Assembly (NCBI GenBank): GCA_029851415.1
Contig: CM056743.1
Span: 74,917,186-74,981,185, forward strand
DNA: 64,000 nucleotides
Direction of reading: 5' to 3'
DNA from: Eretmocerus hayati
Lineage: Eukaryota > Arthropoda > Insecta > Hymenoptera > Aphelinidae
Shown here: in pieces, positions 43,582 to 53,558 of the stretch
Numbering within the stretch: position 1 is the first letter of the stretch
How the letters are laid out: the number at the start of each line of letters is the position of its first letter
Translations under genes and position numbers: made by a program
Notes under the pieces: generated by a model
What the model was told of the DNA's origin: nothing
What the model saw: only the letters and a program-made list of their open reading frames with translations
Databases searched by the model: none

Positions 43582-46500
43582 TTAAAGATTGAAATGTTGC
43601 ATCCCGCTCACATCAATTCTCTGTGGAGGTTGCTCGAACAAGAATTCCTTAATTGCCTCCTTGAACACTGAAATTTTCTGAACCTGCCGTAAGCCCGAGG
43701 GGAGAAAATTCTACAGGCGAACACATTGAATTTGGAAAGATCTTCGGCCATATTCGAGTCTCATCCTGGGAACTTGGAGTTCTTGCTCTTCGGCATTACC
43801 CCGAAAAGGGCGATCGGACTGGTACATGGTAAACATTGCACCCAGGTAGCCAGGTTCTTCCATATGCATGATCTTGTGCATGATAATGGCTGCAAAGTAC
43901 ATTCGCCGCGAATCAGTACGCAACCAGCCCAATCTTTCCCTGAACGGAGTAATATGCTCGTCCCTCCTAAGATCAAAAATGTATCTCACACATGCATTGC
44001 TCAGTCGCTGTATTCATTGTCGTTGTTCGTCCGTCGCATCAAGGTAAACGATAGTACAGTAGTCCAGGTGGGGTTGGACCAACGCCTCGATTGAACGAAT
44101 TCGTAGAGTCCTGGTGATGCATGCCCTGAGAAATCGCAAACCGAATAGGGCTCGGTTGACTTTCTTTGTCACTTGATTTATTTGCGATTTCCACGATAAA
44201 TCACTATCAAGAACAACACCAAGACTCACAACTGTATTGCTGAAACGGATGAGAACTCCTTACTGTATCTCAACACCTGACAAATCCATCCTTTTCAGAT
44301 CCTTGATATTCCTCTCAGAAGAGAAAAAGATTGCCTTGGTTTTACCAGCGTTGAGACGCAGGCCGGAGCCATCGGCCTACCCAACGACGAGTCGCCCTAT
44401 TTCTTCTAACCGAGCGATTCCTTCTCTGAGGTTCTTCTTCTCTAATTGAGTATGAATTTGGAGATCATCTGCGTAGAAGATGTGATTAACCGACTTTCCT
44501 TCTAGTAACCAAGGTAGATATTGACGTATAAACTGAAGAGCAGAGGCCCGAGAACGGATCCCTGTGGAACACCCAGATTGGTTGCGAGCCAATTAGGATT
44601 TCCATTCTTCGAAGTTACTACTTGGGTGCGATCTTGTAAATATGATTTGATCCACAGGAGTGCCGATCTCGAGAAACCAAGATGTCGTAGTTTTCTCAGT
44701 AGTTTCATTCGTGACATTGTGTCAAAAGCTTTGCTGAAGTCGAATAGTGGTAGCAGTGTGATCTTCCTCCAGCCTATGCCTATTCTGATGTCATCGGTTA
44801 GTTTCAGCAGAGCTGTCTGGGTACTATGGTGTTGTCTGAGACCAGCCTGGAAGCCATCTAATGATTTTTCTTTCTTCAAAAACTCCGTGATTTGGTCGTG
44901 TGCAATCTTTTCGAGAACCTTAGCAAGGAAGCACAGCAGCGCAATAGGACGAAAGTCCGAGACTGACGATGGAGCTGCAGTCTTCTTCAATGCAATCAGC
45001 TGTGCTTTCTTTCAGGCCTCGGGGAAGATGCTGTGAGCAAAAGAGTTGAAAATATGTACAATAAGATCACCTAACGTCGGGAGAGCTTTCGCGATCACGC
45101 TTTGAGGGACTCCGTCTGTCCCACGGGCCTATGATGAGAAATGTTTGATGGCAAGGACTACTTCGTTGAAATTCGTGGGTTTGAATTCAAAACCATCTTC
45201 TGAACCCGACATAATGTCACCTTCGGCTTCTTCCATATTCTCATGGGCCGAGACAGAGACCCCTGCAAAGTGATCGTTCGGCTCATCCGGGGTGAAACCA
45301 CGAAGTTCCTCCTCTTTGCTCTTAGGCAAGAGGCCAGGGTTGTGCATTTCCTTCCAAATGTTCTTGTTTTGATCAAGAGCGTCTGAGAGATGACTCTGAA
45401 GGAAAGAATTTCACTATTACTCTATGCGCTCGTCGACCTCGTCGCTGAGTCGAAAGTACTCATTCTGAAGCTCGGAAGCTTGCGTTGGTTGCATTGATTC
45501 CGCTCCAGCGCCTACGTGCCGCATCTCGCTCCTTGATGAGCGCCTTCAGCTCAGGACCGATCCAAGGAGAACCGCCTTCACGAGGGCATATCGTTTTTTT
45601 CAGGCGCTAGCCCATCTAATACTACTTCTAAATTGTCATTGAGACATTTAATTACGTCTTCCAAATTGGTTTCTGCATTTTCAAGCGATGTCCAGTCGCA
45701 GCGTAGCAGACGGTCATTTAATTGCTCCGGAGTGATGTTACGGAAATCCCTGTAAGTAAAGGGATTTTTCGGCGGAGCGGGGGTGAAGATATCGATGACG
45801 ACGTCATTGACCGCATGCTTGCCAAAACTCGGCATCAGCCTGTTCCGTGAGTCGGTTATATTGTCGTTTTCATCTACGTACATATAATCAATCCATTTGT
45901 GAGATACATTGGGGTTATGCTGGTGAGTCGCGCCATGCTGCACAATCTGTAGGGACAGTTCTTCCGTCAGTGCAGTCAGAGTCTTTGAGTCAGGATGAGC
46001 TGTGTCCAAAAGGTCTGCGTTTAGATCCCCCATAATAATCTTGTGACTAAAATTCCCACACAGACAGCGTAGTGAGCCAAACAGCCCATCGTCCTTCTGC
46101 ATGGCCATCTTGGGAGGTCCATAGATTACTCCCACAAGTATTGGGGTGAGTTGCCCTGCTGTACACTACAAAAAAGATACTCCGGAATGCCAGGGCATCC
46201 CGGGCCAGGAGTATTGGATGAAACCAATCTTTTCATCTTGAAAATATTGCGCACGTACAGAGCAACACCACCACCATTCCTATTTCGATCCTGCCGAAGC
46301 AGTGAATATCCTGGGATCTGTATCAGACTATCGTTCACGAATTCATCCAGCCACGACTCGGCCACCCCAAAGAGATGGTAGGAGGGATCGTAAGCAAGGA
46401 GCAGGCGAAGATGCTCGATCTTATCTGTCAGGGAGTTGAGGTTGATAAATCCCGCCTTCAATGAACTGCCTCTCCTCTGGCTTTTCGGCAGCCGTACTTA
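43582..46500 (-). pseudogene. CR1-group ORF2, degenerate (lineage B1)
   Basis: Fragments in several frames match the 47817-50744 protein throughout: EN start LKAGFINLNSLTDKI (46460), GDLNADLLDTAH (46030), DFRPIALLCFLAKVLEKI (44940), YADDLQIHTQ (near 44475), FDLRRDEHITPF (43975), and the end RIDV...HFNL at 43582. At least six frameshifts or stops separate the pieces. Confidence 0.8.
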
Positions 46501-46501
46501 G

Positions 46502-47107
46502 TCAAGGAGTCCCCGCCGATGCTGTTGCCGAAACTGTTGCCTGCTCCGGAGCTGTGGAGCTATTTTGGGCTCTGTCCAGGGGCACGCGAGAGCGTCTTGG
46601 AGCTGCTCGACAAGCCGTTTGAATGGCGTACAGCAGATTTTGAATGTCCGCGGGCTCGAATTGGGTGGTAGCGCTGTTAGGTGCGTTTGCCGCGCGAGTC
46701 GTCGCTCCTCGCTGGTGGCTCGAACGTCGTTGGTGGTGGGGGACTTCGTTGCTTTCCCGATGTTGGTGGCTTGCAACGTGGGGAGAGGTGGATCCCCCAT
46801 TCCGCGACCGCTAAACCTCGCGCGTGATGTGTGCGTGGCACGCACACTGGCTGACAGGCTCTTATTCTCTTTTTCTCTCTCCAACGGGCTTCATGCTGCG
46901 TCTAGCAGCCGAAATCGTCTGCTGTTGGGTACTCGACGTTGGATTTTTTGACGTACCTTTGCTCTGGTCGAAGCACTGCGAGCTCGTGGTCATTGCTCCG
47001 GTTGTTTTTGAACATTTCACGCGGCAGGAGCCATTGCAGATGGAGCAATTTTTGTTAGTGCCTGTTTGCAGGGTGTTATTACAAACGCAGCACGTGTTGG
47101 CACTCAT
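46502..47107 (-). pseudogene. CR1-group ORF1, internally deleted (lineage B1)
   Basis: The frame begins MSANTCCVCNNTLQTG with a PHD-like Cys/His cluster and continues through a Ser/Thr/Arg-rich region. It then jumps directly to the last residues of ORF1, so the coiled coil and RRM-like part present in the copy at 50745-52539 are missing. At least one frameshift lies between. The same stop context, TGACTA, ends ORF1 at 46504-46502. Confidence 0.65.
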
Positions 47108-47351
47108 ACTTCAGTAGCAGACGGCAATGCGGTGTCAATCCAGCTAATGGTTGTTGAGCATGCGCAGTAGACACGATTTTGGTGCCAAGTACTGCCGAAA
47201 AGATGTTGATGTCCAGTTTGCAGTTTTGGAATCATCCCTGCCTGAATCGAGTTGAAGCCACACAGTATTGCTCCAGAAGTATGAGCCTGCGAGAGGAATC
47301 CCAAATTGCAAAAAATTCGTCACTCAGGACGACGTGTGGATATACTAGAGA

Positions 47352-47352
<1 letters not shown>

Positions 47353-47435
<83 letters not shown>

Positions 47436-47444
47436 GAGAGAGAG
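47353..47444 (+). repeat. (GA)n microsatellite between two lineage-B1 elements
   Basis: About 46 GA units with one interruption. On the minus strand, (TC)n directly follows the ATCA tail of the element at 47445-52843 and directly precedes the 5' end of the element at 43215-47343. Confidence 0.95.
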
Positions 47445-47816
47445 ATTGATTGATTGATTGATATCCTTTATTTGCTCAGAGGCAAAAATTAAAAATTCTG
47501 TTACATATGGTACATATGTCACTCATAATAAATATATATCACATTCATGAAATTTGTCGTTTTGGTCAAGGACATTGTATTATCACATCAAGTGACTAGT
47601 CATTTTGAAGCACTGCAAGGTGCGTAGAAAGTCAAATTACACTATTTCTTATACAGGTAAAGATAGCAAAAAAGGAGCAAGAAAATATAAAACATTTTTG
47701 TACATATAAAAGGACAGTGGGCTCGGAAAATTATCACAGATGTTTCAGTCAATGGCGGGAAGGCCATGCATAACTAAGTTATAATTAAAAGCCTAATCGG
47801 AAAGAGCCCAAGCCTA

Positions 47817-50744
47817 TCAGAGGTTAAAGTATTGTTTGTTATCCACATCAATCCTCTGGGATGGTTGTGATAAGAGAAACTCTTTCAAAGCTTCTTTGAA
47901 AAATGAGATCTTCTGAATTTGCCGAATGCCTGAAGGGAGAAAGTTCCAGAAGTGAGCGCATTGAACTTGGAAAGATCTTCTTCCATATTCAAGTCTCACT
48001 TTGGGGACTTTGAGTTCTTGCTCTTGTGCATCTCCCCGCACGGGGCGCTCGGATTGGTGCCTGGTAAACATTGCAGACAGGTAACCAGGTTCCCTCATGT
48101 GCATGATCTTATACATGATGATGCCTGCAAAGTACATTCGCCGCGAATCAGTACGCAGCCCATCCAAGTTTTCCCTGAACGGAGTGATGTGCTCATCTCT
48201 CCTAAGATCAAAGATGTATCTCACAAATGAGTTGTTTAGTCTTTGTAGCCGTTGCCGCTGTTCGTCTGTGGCGTCAAGATACACGACCGTACAATAGTCT
48301 AGATGGGGTTGTACTAACGCCTCGACCAGTCGAACTCGGAGAGTCCCGGTGATGCATGCCCTGAAGAACCGCAAACCGTACAGGGCCCTGTTGACTTTCT
48401 CCGTCACTTGATTTATTTGCGGTTTCCACGATAATTCGCTGTCTAATACAACACCAAGACTCACGACTGTGTCACTGAAAGGAACGAAAACTCCAGCCTG
48501 TATCTCAACACCTGGCAAATCCATCCTTTTCAGATCCTTGACATTCCTCTCGGAAGAGAAAAAGATTGCCTTGGTTTTACCAGCGTTGAGACGCAGGCCG
48601 GAGCCCATAGCCCAATCAGCAACCAGTCGTCCGATTTCTCCCAGTCGAGCGATGCCCTCCCTGATCTTATTTTTCTCGATTTGGAGATAAATTTGGAGGT
48701 CATCAGCGTAAAAGAGATGATCTACCGACTTTCCGTTCAGTAGCCCAGGCAAGTCATTGACGTACAAACTAAAGAGTAAGGGCCCGAGAACAGAACCCTG
48801 CGGAACACCCACATTGGTTGCGAGCCAATCAGATTTACCATTCTTGGAGGTGACTAGCTGGGTGCGACCTTGTAAATATGATTTGATCCACAGGAGTGCC
48901 GAACGCGAGAAACCAAGTTGTCGCAGTTTACTCAGAAGTTTTGTTGGTGATATCGTGTCAAAGGCTTTGCTTAAGTCGAAGAGTAGTAAAAGGGTGATCT
49001 TCTTCCTATCTATACCTAGTCTGATGTCATCAGTCAATTTCAGCAAAGCTGTCTGGGTACTGTGGTGTTGTCTGAAACCAGCCTGGAAGCCATCTAATAA
49101 TTTTTCTTTCTTCAAGTACTCCGTGATTTGATCGTGTGCAATCTTTTCGAGAACCTTGGAGAGGAAGCACAAGAGCGCAATAGGACGGAAGTCCGAGACT
49201 GATGATGGAGCTACAGTCTTTTTTAGCGCAATTAGCTGTGCTTGCTTCCAAGTCTCAGGAAAGATGCTGTGAGTGAAAGAGGAGTTGAAAATATGTACAA
49301 TAAGATCACCAATCGCCGGGAGAGCTTTCGCGATCACGCTTTGAGGGATTCCATCTACCCCGCGAGCCTGTGAGGAGAAATGTTTTATGGCAAGGACTAC
49401 TTCATTCAAATTGGTTGGCTTGAATTCGAAACCCTCCTCTGGAGCCACCATAACATCGTCCATTGCTTCTTCTATATTCTCGCGAGGTGAGACAGAGACT
49501 CCCGCAAAGTGAGCGCTCAACTCGTCCGGGGTGAAGCCGTGAAGCTCCTCCTCTTTGCTCTTGGGCAAGAGGCCGAGGTTACGCATTTCCTTCCAAATGT
49601 TTTTATGTTGATCAAGAGCGTCAGAAAGGTGACTTTGAATGAAGGAATTTCGCTCTTTCTCAATACGCACGTCGACCTCTTCACTGAGCCGGAAGAACTC
49701 ATTCTGAAGATCAGAACACTTGCGCTGGTTGCATTGGTTTCGCTCCCAGCGCCTACGTGTTGCATCTCGCTTCTCAATGAGTCCTTTCAGCTCGGGACCA
49801 ATCCAAGGAGCGTCGCCTTTACGAGGGCAAATCGTTTCTTCAGGCACTAGTTCATCTAATACAACTTTCAAGTTTTCATTGAGGCAATTAATCGCATCTT
49901 CCAAACTAGTTTCAGCATTGTTGAGCGCTGTCCAGTCACAGCGAAGCAGGCGATCATTCAACTGCTCCGGAGTGATGTTACGGAAATCCCTGTATGTGAA
50001 GGAATTTTTAGGCGGAGCAGGAGTGAAGACGTTGATGGTGACGTCGATGACCGCGTGCTTGCCGAAACTGGGCAGTAGTCTGTTTTGTAAGTCGGTGACG
50101 GTATCATTTTCATCTACGTACATATGGTCGATCCATTTATGAGACACATTGGGGTTGTGTTGATGAGTCGCACCGTGCTGCACAATCTGAAGGGACAGTT
50201 CTTCGGTCAGTGCGGTCAATGTCTTTGTGTCAGAATGAGCCGTGTCCAACAAGTCTGCGTTCAGATCCCCCATAATAACTTTGCGGCTAAAATCTCCACA
50301 CAGTCGGCGTAATGAGCCGAAAAGCCCATCATCCTTCTGCATGGCAACCTTTGGAGGTCTATAAATCACACCTACTAGAATCGATGGCGAGTTACCCTGC
50401 TGTACGCTGCAAAACAAATACTCGGGGATGCCAGGACACCCCGGACCAGAAGTATTAGACGAGGCAAGCCTCTCCACTTTGAAATCATTACGCACATACA
50501 GAGCAACCCCGCCACCGTTTCTGTTACGATCTTGCCGTAACAGCGAATAACCTGGGACCTGAACAAGACTGTCATCCACAAACTCATCGAGCCACGACTC
50601 AGCTACCCCGAAAAGATGGTAGGAGGGGTCGGCAGCAACGAGCAGGCGCAGGTGCTCAATCTTATCTGTTAAGGAGTTAAGGTTGATAAACCCCGCCTTT
50701 AAGGAACTACCACTCCCTTTTGACTCTCCGGCAGCCGTATTTAG
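47817..50744 (-). CDS. CR1-group ORF2: endonuclease-reverse transcriptase, intact
   Basis: The 975-residue frame opens directly after the ORF1 UGA. The endonuclease spans about residues 15-230 (LKAGFINLNSL, AESWLDEF, GGGVALYV, GDLNADLL, KWIDHMY, GKHAVIDV). The RT follows with DFRPIALLCFL, GFRQHHSTQTALL, DLSKAFDTI, GVPQGSVLGPLLF and YADD (48699-48710). A C-terminal domain contains HLDYCTVVY, FDLRRDEHI and a final RIDVDNKQYFNL. No in-frame AUG occurs within the first ~100 codons, so translation must begin elsewhere. The product would cut the target and reverse transcribe the element RNA. The EN SDH motif reads GKH. All RT motifs look intact. Confidence 0.85.
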   Translation of the reverse strand, partial: LNTAAGESKGSGSSLKAGFINLNSLTDKIEHLRLLVAADPSYHLFGVAESWLDEFVDDSLVQVPGYSLLRQDRNRNGGGVALYVRNDFKVERLASSNTSGPGCPGIPEYLFCSVQQGNSPSILVGVIYRPPKVAMQKDDGLFGSLRRLCGDFSRKVIMGDLNADLLDTAHSDTKTLTALTEELSLQIVQHGATHQHNPNVSHKWIDHMYVDENDTVTDLQNRLLPSFGKHAVIDVTINVFTPAPPKNSFTYRDFRNITPEQLNDRLLRCDWTALNNAETSLEDAINCLNENLKVVLDELVPEETICPRKGDAPWIGPELKGLIEKRDATRRRWERNQCNQRKCSDLQNEFFRLSEEVDVRIEKERNSFIQSHLSDALDQHKNIWKEMRNLGLLPKSKEEELHGFTPDELSAHFAGVSVSPRENIEEAMDDVMVAPEEGFEFKPTNLNEVVLAIKHFSSQARGVDGIPQSVIAKALPAIGDLIVHIFNSSFTHSIFPETWKQAQLIALKKTVAPSSVSDFRPIALLCFLSKVLEKIAHDQITEYLKKEKLLDGFQAGFRQHHSTQTALLKLTDDIRLGIDRKKITLLLLFDLSKAFDTISPTKLLSKLRQLGFSRSALLWIKSYLQGRTQLVTSKNGKSDWLATNVGVPQGSVLGPLLFSLYVNDLPGLLNGKSVDHLFYADDLQIYLQIEKNKIREGIARLGEIGRLVADWAMGSGLRLNAGKTKAIFFSSERNVKDLKRMDLPGVEIQAGVFVPFSDTVVSLGVVLDSELSWKPQINQVTEKVNRALYGLRFFRACITGTLRVRLVEALVQPHLDYCTVVYLDATDEQRQRLQRLNNSFVRYIFDLRRDEHITPFRENLDGLRTDSRRMYFAGIIMYKIMHMREPGYLSAMFTRHQSERPVRGDAQEQELKVPKVRLEYGRRSFQVQCAHFWNFLPSGIRQIQKISFFKEALKEFLLSQPSQRIDVDNKQYFNL

Positions 50745-50747
50745 TCA
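50742..50747 (-). promoter_or_regulatory. UGA CUA stop context between ORF1 and ORF2
   Basis: ORF1 ends in UGA followed by CUA, and ORF2 continues in the same frame. UGA CUA is the best known leaky stop context in eukaryotic and viral readthrough. Its role here is inference. The same TGACTA hexamer is retained in the degenerate copy at 46499-46504. Confidence 0.45.
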
Positions 50748-52539
50748 GGGAGTCCCCGCTGATGCTGCTGTAGAATCTGTAACCTGGTCTGGAACGGTTG
50801 GGCTGTTCGGGCTACTGCCCGATGACTCATGATTTGGTCTTGGGGCTGTTCGACACGCCGTTTGAATGACATGCAGTTCAGTGAGGGACTCGAACGCATG
50901 CGCTCTCTCGCCATTTCTACGCCTGACCCAAAAGCGTCCACCGCTGTGCCAAACATATTTGAAGCCTAGACCTCGTGCAAGTGGCCTCAGCTGAATATAT
51001 TCCTTGTATTTGTCACGAGGTAGCATTTCGTTGATGTAAATCTTTCGGTCCGGCACATGGGCTTTCGCTTCAGGGTCAAGCAATGCGGGCTCGATGTTAT
51101 GAGTTGTGAAATAATTGTTGGCAATCGAGCGCTTGGCTCTAATCACCTCCCTGACTAGACGACTGCACGAGAGTTGGACTACGCAGGATGGAACAGAACG
51201 TGAGCGGATGACCGAGGCTCGGGGCGATGAATCGGGTGATCTGTAGTTACGTTTCGGACTCGTCCTTCCGGACACGTGCCCGGGCTGCAGAACACGAACA
51301 TCAGAAATGTTCTCCCTCTCCAGCGAGGGAAGAATGGACTTGAGTACTGCGAAGGAAATATTACGTACCTCATCCTCCGAGGCAGCAGAGTCTTTTTTCA
51401 AAGCACCAGTGATAATTAGTTGGCTGCACTCAAGACCTTCACCCCTGAGTTCAGTGCTCCGCCGCCCAGCACGTGAATGGTTAGAAAAATCCGTTCGAAA
51501 TTGAGGATCTGGCCCGGAGGATTGATGTGGAAGCTCAGAAACGGAAGACTTAATTTCATTACTAACGTTAGATTTCCGCAGAGTGCCCTGGTCGTCTTTC
51601 AAAAGATCAGTCAGATATGAGATCTGGCTTTTCATCAAAGTATTTTCCTCAAGAAGCAGCTCACGATCTAGGCGAAACTCCTCCAGCTTGGAGTTTTGCT
51701 TCTCTATGAGTTCCTCCAGAGACGACATGCGCGCTAACAGTTGAGTACTCTCCGCACTCACTGCTGGTGTGGGTGGCGGAGAGGAGATGGCAGCCTCACG
51801 TCGGTTTAAGAGGGACATTATTTCGTCGAGCCGGTTCTGAGTTAAGTCATTTTGTTTTTTAAGGAGATCCAGAGTACTCTGCGGAATCAAAAACCCACTT
51901 ATCTCTAAGAATTCCCGGTGCTGGCGTTGTTGCTGGAGTGGTTGGCTGGACTGGTGTTCTGTCGTTCCCGTCTTGGGATATCCCACGACCATCCTCAGAA
52001 GATGTTGATAAGAGTAATGGCTGGGATGCGCCGATGGCTTCTGTTTGAATTTGCGCGCCACGAGCGGTAAGCGCTGAGGTGCTGCCACCGCTGCCAGTTG
52101 GTGGTGCAGCAGACGACATCCGCTGCTCATCGGTCCTCCCGACGGGAGTAGAGCCACTGGTGGTAGGGGGCTTCTCGCCGCGGCCGGTGGTAATGGTGCG
52201 CGGGGCAGGGGGAGATGTCCCCACCTTGCTGCGAGAGCTGAGCCGAGTCTGTGTAGTGGTAGACAAGCCACTCACACTAGTGCGCAAGCCGGTATTCTCC
52301 ATCTCTCTCTCTCTGACGTGCTTCGTAGTGCTGCGCCGAGCAGACGAAGCCGTCTGCTTAATGGCGCCCGGCGACGCTATTTTGTATGATTTTCTGCTCA
52401 CCTCGTGACACGCTATGCAAAACCACTTGTTGTTCGATGTTTTTGAACATTTTGTGTGGACGAACCGTTTGCAGGTGCTGCATTGCTTGCTGCCATGACG
52501 CAGGTTGGTGTTGCATATGTGGCAGGTGGCGTCGCCCAT
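50745..52539 (-). pseudogene. CR1-group ORF1 protein with one frameshift
   Basis: From an ATG at 52539 the frame encodes a PHD-like finger (CHIC, CSTC, HTKC, CIAC) and a Ser/Thr/Pro-rich linker. Near 51900 the homologous reading moves to another frame, which carries a leucine-rich coiled coil (LLARMSSLEELIEKQNSKLE), a conserved IITGAL start of an RRM-like domain, and the diagnostic KIYINEMLPRDKY and GFKYVWHSGGRFWVRRRNG. It ends in UGA at 50745-50747. Total length is about 597 codons. The frameshift could be a mutation or an assembly error. The protein would coat element RNA. Confidence 0.75.
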
Positions 52540-52842
52540 CGCGTGACAGCAGACAGCAGCAGTACAGGTGTATAGTTAGCGTGGAGCAGACGACGATCGC
52601 CGGGCATGCGCAGGATGGTTGGTTTCGGCGCCAAGAACTGCCGACTGGATGTTATTGTCGAATTGCAGAATTTGGAATAATTCCTCTTAGGCTCTGATTG
52701 GAGCCATGCAGTGTTGCTCCAAAGGTATGAGCCTGCGAGAGGAAGTCCAATCTGCAAAAATATGCCCCTCGGGACGATGTTTTGTCGGTGAGAAAAGACA
52801 TTCAAGACGGAGCGATGTAGAGAGCGTGTGGCTGTACTCACC

Positions 52843-52845
<3 letters not shown>

Positions 52846-52906
<61 letters not shown>
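52846..52906 (+). repeat. (GA)n microsatellite at a retroelement junction
   Basis: About 30 GA units separate the 5' end of the minus-strand CR1-group element from a truncated plus-strand R1-like fragment. Confidence 0.95.
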
Positions 52907-52908
<2 letters not shown>

Positions 52909-52909
<1 letters not shown>

Positions 52910-53558
52910 GTGCCATCATTGCGTTGGACATAAAGAACGCGTTCAACTGCGCGAGCTGGGAGCGAGTCTATCAATCCCAAGCAGGTAAAGTGCCCTCCTA
53001 TCTATTAGCTGTCACGAGTGACTACCTGCGGAACAGGACCCTCGTGTACGACACCGACGAGGGACAAGAGATTCGGGTACTATCCGCCGGAATCGGACAG
53101 GGGTCGGTTTCCGGGCCGTTCAACTGGAACACCCAGTACGACAGCTTACTGTGTATCGAACTGCCAGAAGGAGTGATAATTGTGGCTTTCGCGGACGACG
53201 CGGGACTCATAGTATGGGCCGACAACGAAGAACTCTTGGGTAGACGCGCAAACGAAGCGCTGCGCGCTGGCCCGAGTCTACGAGTGGATGATCAGCGGCT
53301 TCTAGAGCTCGCTGTCAAGAAGTGCGAAGCAATCGTGGTCACAATGCGTAGGAAGTTTGACTTACCCCGGTTTTATATCAACGGGCAAGAGATCCCACGG
53401 AAGACAGAGCTGAAATACCTCGGTGTATAGCTCGACGACAAGTGGTCGTTTAAGGAGCACATCCAGGAAGCCGACCAGAAGGCGAGCAGGGTCAGTGCGG
53501 CGCTCCAGCGGCTCATGCCGAATATCGGAGGACCCAAGGAAAAGAGGCGCGCACTTCT
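52909..53558 (+). pseudogene. R1-like ORF2 fragment (reverse transcriptase)
   Basis: The sequence matches the RT core of the R1-like element (from CAIIALDIKNAFN to GGPKEKR) at high identity, beginning right after (GA)n. It keeps FADD. A short frame-shifted stretch near 53255-53310 and a stop at 53428-53430 (Trp codon in the parent) disable it. Homology ends abruptly at about 53558, where unrelated sequence begins, so both ends are truncated. Confidence 0.8.

Larger units (their letters stand above)
43215..47343 (-). mobile_element. CR1-group retrotransposon (lineage B1), degenerate copy
   Basis: This minus-strand copy has its 5' end at about 47343 against (GA)n and its 3' tail of ATCA units at 43215-43228. 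AATAAAGGAC precedes the tail. ORF1 has a large internal deletion and ORF2 is broken by several frameshifts. Its sequence is close to the B1 element at 47445-52843. Confidence 0.75.
47445..52843 (-). mobile_element. CR1-group retrotransposon (lineage B1), full length
   Basis: This 5.4 kb minus-strand element has a 5' UTR of about 300 bp (52843-52540), ORF1, ORF2 and a 370-bp 3' UTR ending in ATCA tetramers (47445-47462). (GA)n tracts abut both ends. ORF2 is intact and ORF1 appears to carry one frameshift, so this is the best preserved CR1-group copy in the window. Confidence 0.85.

Noticed and set aside
47179..47457. Glu/Arg repeat open frames over (GA)n, also at 52706-52933
   Set aside because: They are translations of a microsatellite.
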